NCBI RefSeq assembly: GCF_002741015.1
Contig: NZ_CP016616.1
Span: 4,187,501-4,251,500, forward strand
DNA length: 64,000 nucleotides
Direction: 5' to 3'
From: Microvirga ossetica
GTDB lineage: Bacteria; Pseudomonadota; Alphaproteobacteria; Rhizobiales; Beijerinckiaceae
Shown here: positions 9,210 to 17,379 of the stretch, piece by piece
Numbering within the stretch: the first letter of the stretch is position 1
How the letters are laid out: each line of letters begins with the position of its first letter
The notes under the pieces: generated by a model
Database searches by the model: none
What the model was told of the DNA's origin: nothing
Seen by the model: the letters and a program-made list of their open reading frames with translations, nothing else
Made by a program: the position numbers and the translations under genes

Positions 9210-10190
9210 ATGCAATCGCCCGAAGAATGGGAAATCCCTCCTGAATACCAGCCCGACCCGCGCACCCTCGGCTACGATCTCAAGAATGCTCTGGCCGCCG
9301 TCGTTTCCTTAAGGGCGACGGTTCCCGACGATGCGTTCACGGCCGAGACTCTTGGGACCGAGCGGGCAGGGCAGGGCGTCGCCATCCGGGATGACGGGCT
9401 CGTCGTTACGATCGGGTATCTGATCGCCGAGGCGGAAGAGGTGTGGCTGACCACGAGCAAGGGCCGGGTCGTGCAGGCGCATGTGCTGGCCTATGATTAC
9501 GAAAGCGGCTTCGGTCTGGTGCAGTCTCTCGAGCCGCTGGGCATCCCCGTCCTCGCCCTGGGCGATTCCCGTCGCCTGTCGCCCGGCGATCAGGTCGTGA
9601 TGGGGGGCAGCGGCGGGCAGCGCCATTCGCTCGCCGCCCAAGTCGTCGCCTGCCAGGAATTCGCCGGCTATTGGGAATACCTCATCGATTCAGCCGTCTT
9701 CACCGCTCCCGCCCATCCCAACTGGGGTGGAACGGCCTTGATCGGCCCGCGTGGCGATCTGGTTGGGATCGGCTCGCTGCAGCTTCAGCATCAGGCGTCC
9801 GGCGGGGCTGTCGTGCCCCTCAACATGAGCGTGCCCATCGATCTTCTGAAACCGATCCTGGACGATCTCCTGACCCGCGGGCAGGTAAGGAGAAAGCCGC
9901 GCCCCTGGCTCGGATTCTATGTTGCAGAGGCCGAGGACGATGAGATCACGATCATCGGGCTGGCCGGCGACGCCCCAGCCCAGCGCGCCGGCTTAAGGGC
10001 TGGCGATCAGGTGCATGCGGTCGCGGGGCAGGCTGTGACATCGCTGGCGGAATTCTATCGCGCGATCTGGGCGCTCGGGCCGGCGGGTGTCGACGTGCCG
10101 CTCACCCTCGAACGGGAGGGTGACAGGTTCGACGTGACCGTCAGGTCAGCCGATCGGGGCCGTTTCATGAAGCCGCCCCGTCTCCAATAA
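9210..10190 (+). CDS. HtrA/S1C-like protein with PDZ domain and degenerate catalytic triad
   Basis: A 326-residue protein with a trypsin-like HtrA fold (about residues 25-200) and one PDZ domain (about 205-320, with GLRAGDQVHAVAGQAV). All three catalytic positions appear changed. Tyr70 in TIGYLI replaces the His of the usual TNxHVV. Gly100 in YDYESGFGLV replaces the Asp of DLA. Trp172 in PNWGGTAL replaces the Ser of GNSGGPL. No signal peptide is seen, so it may be cytoplasmic. It is best read as a pseudoprotease used for binding or chaperone work. No partner is obvious among its neighbours; an aldo/keto reductase gene follows after 55 bp. Confidence 0.85.
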   Translation: MQSPEEWEIPPEYQPDPRTLGYDLKNALAAVVSLRATVPDDAFTAETLGTERAGQGVAIRDDGLVVTIGYLIAEAEEVWLTTSKGRVVQAHVLAYDYESGFGLVQSLEPLGIPVLALGDSRRLSPGDQVVMGGSGGQRHSLAAQVVACQEFAGYWEYLIDSAVFTAPAHPNWGGTALIGPRGDLVGIGSLQLQHQASGGAVVPLNMSVPIDLLKPILDDLLTRGQVRRKPRPWLGFYVAEAEDDEITIIGLAGDAPAQRAGLRAGDQVHAVAGQAVTSLAEFYRAIWALGPAGVDVPLTLEREGDRFDVTVRSADRGRFMKPPRLQ

Positions 10191-10245
10191 TTTTGTCGGA
10201 GCCGTCGGCACGGCAGCTTGGACGGTTTCCAGCGGAGACAAGCAC

Positions 10246-11082
10246 ATGAGCCTCACTGTCACTCTGCCGAAAGGCGAAGCCGTTCCGGCCCTCGGGCAGG
10301 GGACTTGGCAGATCGCGGAGAATGCCGCTCGCCGGGCGCAGGAGATCGAGGCTCTGCGCCTTGGCGTCGAACTCGGCATGACCTTGATCGATACGGCTGA
10401 GATGTATGGCGAGGGCGCTGCGGAGGAGCTTGTCGCCGAGGCTCTTGCGGGGCAGCGCGAGCGCCTCTTTCTCGTGAGCAAGGTCTATCCGCACAATGCG
10501 AGCCGCCGGGGCGTCGTCGAGGCCTGCGAGCGCAGCCTGAAGCGCCTGAAGACGGACAGGCTCGACCTCTATCTGCTGCACTGGCGCGGAAGCGTGCCGC
10601 TCGAGGAGACGGTGATCGGCTTCGAGGAGCTTCGCCGCGCCGGCAAGGTCCGCCGTTGGGGCGTCAGCAACTTCGATACCGACGATATGGATGAACTGTT
10701 CGAGGTTCCGGACGGTCCGAACTGCGCGACGAACCAGGTGCTGTACAACGTCACCCGCCGCGGGCCCGAATACGATCTGCTGCCATGGATGACGGAGCGC
10801 GGCATGCCGCTCATGGCCTACAGCCCGATCGAGCAGGGCCGGATTCCGCGCAGAGGCGCGCTGCAAAAGGTTGCGGAGAAGCACGGCGCGAGCGCCTTTC
10901 AGATTGCCCTCGCCTGGCTTTTGCAGAAGCCGGGTGTGATCGCGATTCCGAAAGCCTCGAGCCCCGAACACGTGAGAGACAACTGCCGCGCGCTTGAGAT
11001 CCGGCTCGATCCGGAGGATCTTGCCGCCATCGATGCCGAGTTCCCGCCCCCTAAGCGCAAGCGGCCGTTGGAGATGATCTGA
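10246..11082 (+). CDS. Aldo/keto reductase
   Basis: A 278-residue NADPH-dependent carbonyl reductase of the aldo/keto reductase superfamily. The catalytic tetrad is visible as Asp49 and Tyr54 in DTAEMYG, Lys79 in VSKVY and His112 in LLHW. The C-terminal IPKASSPEHVRDN supplies the usual cofactor-phosphate contacts. The length is typical of the single-domain bacterial 2,5-diketo-gluconate-reductase-like group. It is followed after 26 bp by an inositol-monophosphatase-family gene on the same strand. The substrate is not predictable from sequence. Confidence 0.93.
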   Translation: MSLTVTLPKGEAVPALGQGTWQIAENAARRAQEIEALRLGVELGMTLIDTAEMYGEGAAEELVAEALAGQRERLFLVSKVYPHNASRRGVVEACERSLKRLKTDRLDLYLLHWRGSVPLEETVIGFEELRRAGKVRRWGVSNFDTDDMDELFEVPDGPNCATNQVLYNVTRRGPEYDLLPWMTERGMPLMAYSPIEQGRIPRRGALQKVAEKHGASAFQIALAWLLQKPGVIAIPKASSPEHVRDNCRALEIRLDPEDLAAIDAEFPPPKRKRPLEMI

Positions 11083-11108
11083 CCGGACGGTCGACAACAC
11101 AGGATTTC

Positions 11109-11951
11109 ATGAGCCCGATGCCGTTCTCAAGAGCCGATGCCCTCACCGTCGCGGAGATCCTCAGGGATGCGGCAAAGACTGAGATCCTGCCGCGATTTCG
11201 CAATCTGTCGGCGGGCGCCATCCGCACGAAGACGTCGCAACTCGATCTCGTTACCGACGCGGACGAGGCCGCCGAGCGGATGATCGAAGCCGAATTGCTG
11301 AAGGTCTTTCCAGGAGCGCGTGTGATCGGCGAGGAGGGCGTCAGCCGGGATGCGAGGCTGCTCGACGGCTTAGACGAAGCGGATCTCGCCTTCATTCTCG
11401 ATCCCGTCGACGGCACGATGAATTTCGCGTGCGGCCTGCCACTCTTCGGCGTCATGGCGGCGGCGGTGATGAAGGGCGAGATTGTCGGAGGGATCATCCT
11501 CGACCCGATCTCCGACGATTGGGCTGTGGCCGTTCGCGGAGAGGGCGCCTGGGTGCAGCGCCCGGATGGCAGCACCATTCCGCTTCGCGTCGCTTCCGCG
11601 GTGCCGTTGGAGGAAATGACGGGCAACGTGTCATGGCGCTACCTGCCGAAGGAGCTTCGCCCGGTCGTGACCGGGAACCTGTCGCAGGTCGCGATGGCGG
11701 CCGATCTGCGCTGCTCGGCGCATACCTATCGCCAGACCTCGGCCGGATATCTGCATTTCTCGTTCTCATCGAGCGTGCTGCCGTGGGATCACGCTGCGGG
11801 TTGGCTGATCCATCGCGAGGCCGGCGGCTATACCGCGCATTTCGACGGCTCGCCGTACCGTCCCGTCAATCGGGGCGGCGGCCTCATCAGCGCACCGGAC
11901 AGGGCGAGCTGGCAGCTTTTGCGTGACGCGCTTCTGCCGCCTCAGGCCTGA
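11109..11951 (+). CDS. Inositol monophosphatase family protein
   Basis: A 280-residue Mg-dependent phosphatase of the inositol monophosphatase/FIG superfamily. Metal-binding motifs are GEEG near residue 75, LDPVDGTMNF at 97-106 and WDHAAGWLIHREAGG near the C-terminus, all in the expected order. Known members hydrolyse inositol phosphates, 3'-phosphoadenosine 5'-phosphate, histidinol phosphate or fructose bisphosphate; nothing here discriminates among them. It lies 26 bp after the aldo/keto reductase and overlaps the convergent regulator gene by ten bases at its 3' end. Confidence 0.9.
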   Translation: MSPMPFSRADALTVAEILRDAAKTEILPRFRNLSAGAIRTKTSQLDLVTDADEAAERMIEAELLKVFPGARVIGEEGVSRDARLLDGLDEADLAFILDPVDGTMNFACGLPLFGVMAAAVMKGEIVGGIILDPISDDWAVAVRGEGAWVQRPDGSTIPLRVASAVPLEEMTGNVSWRYLPKELRPVVTGNLSQVAMAADLRCSAHTYRQTSAGYLHFSFSSSVLPWDHAAGWLIHREAGGYTAHFDGSPYRPVNRGGGLISAPDRASWQLLRDALLPPQA

Positions 11952-12583
11952 TCCTTCTTGAGGTAGTTGTAGACCGTCGCGCGGCCCAGGCCGAGCACGC
12001 GCGAGATATAGGCCGCCGCATTGCGCCCGCCGAAGGCGCCGTCGCCGGCAAGATCCGTGACGAGCTGCTGCTTCTGGGGCCGGCTCATCTCGGCAATGGT
12101 GAGGCCGCGTTCGCGCGTCCAGCTCTGGATGTATTCGTTGATGCGCTCGTGCCAGTCCTCCTTGAACAGCGAGGCGGGCTTTTCCGGTGATTGCGGCACG
12201 GCCACGAGCGCGGTCAATGTCTGCATGACCGCGTGGAAATGCGAGACGTCCACGTTGATGCAGAGAACACCGATCGCCCTCTCGCCCGAGCGCAGGACCG
12301 CGCTGACCGATTTGATGCGCCGCCCGTCCCAGTTCACTTTTTCATAGGGGCCGATGATGATGTCGGTCGGCTTGAAGTCGATCTCGTGCAGGAGCGACGG
12401 CTCGCCCAGCTCCCGCTTCGAGAAGGGGTTGGAGAGATGGACCACGGTCTCGGTGGCGAGATCGTGCAGCACCACCTCGGCATAGGGCTGGAAGAGCAGC
12501 GCGATGGCATCGCAGACAGGCGCATAGCTCGCCAGATCGGGCGTCAATGCCGTCTTCCCATCGGCTTTGCGGGCGCGGCTCAT
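11942..12583 (-). CDS. YheO/DauR-type transcriptional regulator (PAS-like plus HTH)
   Basis: A 213-residue regulator with an N-terminal YheO-type PAS-like domain (about residues 15-125, ending in AIGVLCINVD) and a C-terminal helix-turn-helix (AAYISRVLGLGRATVYNYLK). The family includes DauR, which controls D-arginine catabolism in Pseudomonas, so an amino-acid-derived ligand is plausible. Its ATG overlaps the stop of the aminotransferase upstream by four bases, so the two are co-expressed. It probably controls the divergent aminotransferase cluster through the repeated half-sites near 13.76 kb. Confidence 0.88.
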   Translation of the reverse strand: MSRARKADGKTALTPDLASYAPVCDAIALLFQPYAEVVLHDLATETVVHLSNPFSKRELGEPSLLHEIDFKPTDIIIGPYEKVNWDGRRIKSVSAVLRSGERAIGVLCINVDVSHFHAVMQTLTALVAVPQSPEKPASLFKEDWHERINEYIQSWTRERGLTIAEMSRPQKQQLVTDLAGDGAFGGRNAAAYISRVLGLGRATVYNYLKKDQA

Positions 12584-13695
12584 GCAAGTTCGGTTCGCAC
12601 AAAGTCTGCAAGCCGCTCCAGTCCCGCTTCGAGATGATGAGCCGGTGCGCCGATGCCGATGCGGATGTAGTTGTCCATGCCATAGACATCGCCTGGCAGC
12701 AGCATGATCCCGCGTTCCTCGCGCAGGCGATGCACGAGATCGGTCGAGTTCATCGGCATCGCATAGCGGAGGAACGCCATGCCGCCGGCCTTGGGCGGCA
12801 CGAAGGAGAACAGGTCGCTGTTGGCGTCGACCCAGCGCTGCAGCAGGGCCAGGTTCTCGCGCAGGATGCGCTTGCTGCGCGACAGGATTTCCTGCCGCTT
12901 GGCCGGCTGCACGGCAATCTCCGCCACGAACTCGCTGACCGCGCCCGTGGTGATCGAGGTGTAGTCCTTGCGCTGCCAGGAGGCGTAGATCTCCTGAGCC
13001 GGTCCGACGAGCCAGCCGATGCGCAGGCCCGGAAGCGCCATCGCCTTCGAGAGGCCGTTGGTGACGATGGCCTTCTCGTAGAGATCGGCAAAGCTCGGAG
13101 GCTCGTCCCGATCAAGCTCCGCTCCCTTGTAGACTTCGTCGGCGTGGAGATAGATCCCATGCTGGCGGGCGATCGCGACGAGGCCGTCCATGGTTTCGCG
13201 CGGCAGCACGCTGCCGGTCGGGTTGTTGGGATTGCAGATCGTCATCATCTTCGTGCGGCTGGAGACGGCCTTGCGCACGTCGTCGAGATCCGGAATCCAG
13301 CCGAGTTCCTCGCGCAGCAACACTTCCTTCACCGTCACGCCGATGGCGCGCGCCCAGCCCCAGATCTGCAGGTAGTTCGGCACGAACACCACCAGCTCGT
13401 CGCCGGGCTCGAGCAGCGACATCACGAGAAGAAAGTTCGCCTCCGCCGATCCGTTGGTGACGATCACATGGTCCGGGTCGCGGTTCGGATGGAGGTTGGC
13501 GATGGCCTGCCGCAACTCCACGCGGCCGTTCGTCCAGCCATAGCCGAGCTCTACGTCGAGCAACTGGTTCTGCTGCTCGGGCGTGAGAAGCTCGCGCAGG
13601 GAATAGGGATGCACGCCACTGTCGGAGAGATTGTACTCGACGGTGTTTTCGTAAAGCGATTGGATGCGCTCGAGCGTGAATTCTTCGATCTTCAT
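12580..13695 (-). CDS. PLP-dependent aminotransferase, class I/II fold (copy 1)
   Basis: A 371-residue fold-type I aminotransferase. The PLP lysine is Lys217 in NGLSKAMALPGLRIGW; the cofactor ring contacts are in CNPNNPTG (about 154-161) and HADEVYK (about 184-190). The N-terminus carries SGVHPYSLREL, and GYGWTNGRVELRQAI supplies the substrate-side loop. It is a paralogue of the divergent gene at 13882, with equal length and catalytic positions in register. It is co-transcribed with the regulator gene. The amino donor and acceptor are unknown. Confidence 0.92.
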   Translation of the reverse strand: MKIEEFTLERIQSLYENTVEYNLSDSGVHPYSLRELLTPEQQNQLLDVELGYGWTNGRVELRQAIANLHPNRDPDHVIVTNGSAEANFLLVMSLLEPGDELVVFVPNYLQIWGWARAIGVTVKEVLLREELGWIPDLDDVRKAVSSRTKMMTICNPNNPTGSVLPRETMDGLVAIARQHGIYLHADEVYKGAELDRDEPPSFADLYEKAIVTNGLSKAMALPGLRIGWLVGPAQEIYASWQRKDYTSITTGAVSEFVAEIAVQPAKRQEILSRSKRILRENLALLQRWVDANSDLFSFVPPKAGGMAFLRYAMPMNSTDLVHRLREERGIMLLPGDVYGMDNYIRIGIGAPAHHLEAGLERLADFVRTELA

Positions 13696-13748
13696 GACAT
13701 CCCCACAGGACTGGCAGGCTGGAGACGTCGTGTAACACCTGAGATTTG

Positions 13749-13772
13749 GACTTTAAAGTCTAAAATGGACTT
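13749..13772. promoter_or_regulatory. Repeated half-site operator between divergent aminotransferase genes
   Basis: The 186-bp gap between the two divergent aminotransferase genes contains GACTTTAAAGTC (13749-13760), a perfect 12-bp palindrome. A third half-site GACTT follows at 13768-13772 in inverted relation to the second (AAGTC-TAAAATG-GACTT). Three alternating half-sites suit cooperative binding by a dimeric repressor or activator. The adjacent YheO/DauR-like regulator is the obvious candidate, by position only. Confidence 0.5.
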
Positions 13773-13881
13773 GACGGTTTAATTTAGCTCCTGCCATGGT
13801 CCGTCCCGCATCCGGGGATCGGAGCGGCCGGCAAGGGCTGCTATCCTCATCGCGTCGCTTGCCCGAAGAGGAGCATTGGGA

Positions 13882-14997
13882 GTGCAGTTCGAGACCTTCC
13901 TCATGGAGCGGAATCAGACGCTGTTCGAGAACGGCGTCGAGATCAATCTCACCGAGAGCGGGGTTCATCCCTGCGCCATCGAGGAGATTCTGCCGGCGCA
14001 GGAGGCCCAGGCGCTGCTGCGCCTGCCGCTCGGCTATGGCTGGACGGATGGCAGGCCCGATCTCAGGTCGGCGATTGCCTCTTGGTATCCCGAAGCCTCA
14101 GCCGCCAATGTGCTGGTGACGAACGGCTCCTCCGAGGCGACGATGATCGCGCTGATGGCGATGATCGATCCCGGCGACAAGGTCCTCTTCGCCGTTCCGA
14201 ACTTCATGCAGGTCGACGGACTGGGCCGCGCGCTGGGCATGGACATCCAGCGGCTTCCGCTCCTCGCCGACCGGGGCTGGCAGGTCGATCCGGAGGCCCT
14301 GAAGGCTGCGACCGGGGACAGCGTGAAGCTGATTGCGGTGACCAATCCCGGCAACCCGACCGGCGCCGTCCTGTCGCAGCGCAGCCGCGAGGCGCTGCTC
14401 GACGCGGCGCGGCGGACAGAAGCCTGGCTCCTCGTCGACGAGATCTATCGCGGCGGCGAGATCGACGGAGCGGAAACGGAAACATTCTACGGCGCCTATG
14501 AGCGCGTGATCGTCACCAGCAGCCTGTCCAAGTCCTTCGCCTGCCCGGGCCTGCGCCTCGGCTGGATCGTCGGGCCGGACGTTGTGGTCGAGGAGGCGGC
14601 GAAGCGGCAGGATTACACCACGATCGGCAGCGGGATCCTGAGCCAGATCCTCGGTGCCGCCGTCATGGAGCCGAGGAACCGCGAGCGCATCCTGGCACGA
14701 GGCAGGGCGTTGCTGCGCGAGAATGCCGATATCGTCGAAAGCTGGGTCGCCAAGCGGAATCGCTGGTCCTGGCAGCGCCCGGCAGCCGGCGGCATGGCGT
14801 TCCTCCGCTACGATTTCGAGATGCCGTCGGAAGTGCTGTCGAACGAGCTGCGGGAAGAGCAGAGCGTCTTCGTCGTCGCCGGAAGCTGGTTCGGCATCGA
14901 AAGCCATATCCGCATCGGCATCGGCGTGAAGACCGAGCATCTGGAGGAAGGGCTTTCCCGTCTCGACAGGTTCCTCGCCCGCCGCGGCCTCGCCTGA
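13882..14997 (+). CDS. PLP-dependent aminotransferase, class I/II fold (copy 2)
   Basis: A 371-residue aminotransferase, paralogous to the leftward copy. I chose GTG 13882 because it gives MQFETFLMERNQ, aligning residue for residue with MKIEEFTLERIQ of copy 1, and places GAGGAG at good spacing; a TTG six bases upstream is the alternative. PLP Lys217 lies in SSLSKSFACPGLRLGW, with TNPGNPTG and VDEIYR in the expected places. It starts the rightward operon with the M20 peptidase, dehydratase-like and cyclodeaminase-like genes. Two divergent copies suggest related but different substrates or a two-step transamination. Confidence 0.92.
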   Translation: MQFETFLMERNQTLFENGVEINLTESGVHPCAIEEILPAQEAQALLRLPLGYGWTDGRPDLRSAIASWYPEASAANVLVTNGSSEATMIALMAMIDPGDKVLFAVPNFMQVDGLGRALGMDIQRLPLLADRGWQVDPEALKAATGDSVKLIAVTNPGNPTGAVLSQRSREALLDAARRTEAWLLVDEIYRGGEIDGAETETFYGAYERVIVTSSLSKSFACPGLRLGWIVGPDVVVEEAAKRQDYTTIGSGILSQILGAAVMEPRNRERILARGRALLRENADIVESWVAKRNRWSWQRPAAGGMAFLRYDFEMPSEVLSNELREEQSVFVVAGSWFGIESHIRIGIGVKTEHLEEGLSRLDRFLARRGLA

Positions 14998-15009
14998 CGA
15001 GCGAAGGCG

Positions 15010-16407
15010 ATGATCCCGGACGATCACTTCCTCCGTGCCTTCGACGATCTTCGTCGTCTCGTGAGCCTGCCCTCGGTCAGTGCGCGCGGGGACAATCTCG
15101 TCGAATGCGCGCAGGCCGTGCGCGATCTGCTCGACGAGGCCGGATTTCGAACGGAGATCTGCGACGGGGGGATCGGCCCCTATGTCGTCGGAGAGATCGG
15201 CGCCGGGCCGCTGACCGTCATGATCTACAATCACTTCGACGTCCAGCCAGAGGATCCCGTCGCGCTTTGGCACAGCCCGCCGTTTGAGCTCACCGAGCGG
15301 GATGGACGATGGTACGGACGCGGTGTCGCCGACGACAAGGGCGAGTTCATCAGCCGCCTCGCAGGCTGGCGTTTGTTCCGGGAGCAGCATCCCGACCCGC
15401 TGCCGTTCCGGCTGATCTGGCTGGTGGACGGCGAAGAGGAGATCGGCAGTCCGTCGTTGGAGAAGTTCCTGAAGCGGCGCTTTCCGGGCGAGAGGGTGGA
15501 TGTCTGCTGGTGGGAATATGGCGAGATCGATTCGAGCGGGCGCCCCATCATCCTCTGCGGATTCAAGGGCGTGATGGCCGTCGAGCTGCGCTGCCGGACC
15601 GCGAAGGCCGATCTGCATTCGAGCCTCGGTGCCGTCTTCGACAATCCCCTCTGGCGCCTCGCCGCGGCGACCGCATCGTTGCGCGACAGGTCCGGACGGG
15701 TGCTGATCGACGGCTTCTATGATGCCGTCCGGGCGCCGGCGCAAGGCGAAAGCGATCTCGCGTCCAGCCCTCCCTTCTCGTTCGATAGCCTCGTTCAAGC
15801 GACGGGCGGGCAGCGGGTTCTGCAGGGCATCGATGATGCGAATTTCTATCAGGCGATGAACTTCGCACCGTGCATGAACGTCAACGGATTCTCCGGCGGT
15901 TATGCGGGAGAAGGAGCCAAGACCGTGCTGCCTGCGGAAGGTTCCGTGAAGATCGATTTCCGTCTGGTGCCCGACCAGGATCCGCAGCACGTGGTTTGTC
16001 TGCTGCGCGCCCATCTCGACCGCCACGGCTTCGACGACATCGAGCTCGTCGTGCACGATGCGAACGTCAAGCCTGTCCGCTCCCCGACGGAGCATTGGTT
16101 CATCCGGGATGCCAAGGAACTTCTGCAGAGGCATTTCGGGCAAGCACCCATCGTGCAGCCGAGCTCGCCCGCCTCCGGCACGTCGCATCCCTTCGTCGAA
16201 CAGCTCGGAGCGGATATCGTCGGCATCGGCATGACCCATCACGGCGCCATGCTTCATTCGCCGAACGAAAACATCATCGTCGCGCAGTTCGTCGCGATGA
16301 CCGAGTGTTCCGCTGCGATCTTCCAGAGGCTTGCGCAGCGGGCGAGCGAGAAGGACGATGCGGATGCTCGGATTGCCGACGAGCCAGAGATCGGAGTAAC
16401 GCCATGA
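15010..16407 (+). CDS. M20 family metallopeptidase (dipeptidase or deacylase-like)
   Basis: A 465-residue di-zinc amidohydrolase of the M20/ArgE/DapE/CNDP family. Metal and catalytic motifs are YNHFDVQPED (His and Asp), GRGVADDKGE (bridging Asp), DGEEEIGS (catalytic Glu and metal Glu) and a C-terminal THHGAMLHSPNENI (last metal His). The dimerisation lid runs from about residue 185 to 330. Length and motifs fit the cytosolic non-specific dipeptidase branch more than short deacylases. It lies 12 bp after the aminotransferase and overlaps the next start by four bases. It probably frees the amino acid that the neighbouring enzymes process. Confidence 0.9.
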   Translation: MIPDDHFLRAFDDLRRLVSLPSVSARGDNLVECAQAVRDLLDEAGFRTEICDGGIGPYVVGEIGAGPLTVMIYNHFDVQPEDPVALWHSPPFELTERDGRWYGRGVADDKGEFISRLAGWRLFREQHPDPLPFRLIWLVDGEEEIGSPSLEKFLKRRFPGERVDVCWWEYGEIDSSGRPIILCGFKGVMAVELRCRTAKADLHSSLGAVFDNPLWRLAAATASLRDRSGRVLIDGFYDAVRAPAQGESDLASSPPFSFDSLVQATGGQRVLQGIDDANFYQAMNFAPCMNVNGFSGGYAGEGAKTVLPAEGSVKIDFRLVPDQDPQHVVCLLRAHLDRHGFDDIELVVHDANVKPVRSPTEHWFIRDAKELLQRHFGQAPIVQPSSPASGTSHPFVEQLGADIVGIGMTHHGAMLHSPNENIIVAQFVAMTECSAAIFQRLAQRASEKDDADARIADEPEIGVTP

Positions 16408-17366
16408 ACAGCATCGTTCTTGAATCCGCGGCCCGTTCGGTGCAGGCGCACCGGCGCATCCGCAGCCATATCTATGAGACGCCGCTGCTGCCGTCGCGCC
16501 GGATCGGGCGCGAGACCGGCTCCGCCGTGTTCTTCAAGGCCGAGAATTTTCAGCTCACCGGCTCCTTCAAGATCCGCGGTGCCGCCAGCAAGATGACGTC
16601 GCTCGGCAATGAGCGCGCAGTCATTACCGCTTCATCGGGCAACCATGGCATCGCCTCGGCGCAGGCTGCCTCCTCCATCGGCCAGGCTCTGACCGTCGTT
16701 CTCCCCGAGACGGTCGCCCAGGCGAAGCTCGAAAAAATCCGCTCCTACAATGTCGACGTGATCCTGCATGGCGCCGAGAGCGGATTGGCGGAGCTTCATG
16801 CACAGCGCGAAGCCGCCACGCGAGGCCTCGTCTATGTGTCTCCCTACAACGATCCCGAGATCGTCGCCGGGCAGGGCACCATCGGGCTCGAACTGCTCGA
16901 GCAGGCCGGGACCATCGACAATGTCTTCATCGCCATGGGCGGCGGCGGGTTGATCGGCGGCATCGGCGCGGTTCTCAAAAGCTTCAGCCCGAGAACGCGG
17001 GTCTTTGGTGTCGCCGCGCAAAATTCCGCCGCTCTCGCCGCATCCATCGCGGCAGGGCGCGTCGTCGAAACGGAACATCTCGACACGCTCGCGGACGGGG
17101 TTGCCGGCGGCATGGACGAGGACAGCATGACCTTGCCGCTGGCGACGGCTGTTATCGACGAGGTCGTCACCTGCACGGAAGCCGACATTGCGCATGCGCT
17201 TAAGGAACTGGCCTTCAAGGAAAACCAGATCGTCGAAGGTGCGGCGGCTCTTGCTCTTGCCGGTTTCCTCAAGGTGGCGGAACGCTGCCGGGGACAGACG
17301 AACGTCGTGGTGCTCTGCGGCGCCAATTTCGACCGCGACGCAATCTTCTCTGTCCTGAACGGTTAG
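16404..17366 (+). CDS. Threonine-dehydratase-family PLP enzyme (EutB/BhcB-like)
   Basis: A 320-residue fold-type II PLP enzyme. Lys56 in TGSFKIRGA binds PLP, SSGNHG contacts the substrate carboxylate, and GGGGLIGG forms the phosphate loop. It lacks the C-terminal ACT domains of biosynthetic IlvA, so it is a catabolic dehydratase or racemase type. The ATG at 16404 overlaps the M20 stop (ATGA); a much longer frame in the same register beginning near 15870 is not coding before this point. Pairing with an ornithine-cyclodeaminase-like gene resembles EutB-EutC of ectoine use and BhcB-BhcD of the beta-hydroxyaspartate cycle, but the rest of those pathways is absent here. Confidence 0.9.
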   Translation: MNSIVLESAARSVQAHRRIRSHIYETPLLPSRRIGRETGSAVFFKAENFQLTGSFKIRGAASKMTSLGNERAVITASSGNHGIASAQAASSIGQALTVVLPETVAQAKLEKIRSYNVDVILHGAESGLAELHAQREAATRGLVYVSPYNDPEIVAGQGTIGLELLEQAGTIDNVFIAMGGGGLIGGIGAVLKSFSPRTRVFGVAAQNSAALAASIAAGRVVETEHLDTLADGVAGGMDEDSMTLPLATAVIDEVVTCTEADIAHALKELAFKENQIVEGAAALALAGFLKVAERCRGQTNVVVLCGANFDRDAIFSVLNG

Positions 17367-17379
17367 GATCGCGGGAACC

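Noticed and set aside
14098-16257. Long 719-codon leftward open frame across the aminotransferase and M20 genes
   Set aside because: It is antisense to two well-supported genes with intact motifs. High GC content depletes stop codons, and its translation shows no family pattern.
15870-16403. Extension of the dehydratase-like gene by 178 codons
   Set aside because: It lies inside the M20 gene in another frame, and the family start is at ATG 16404 with an ATGA overlap.
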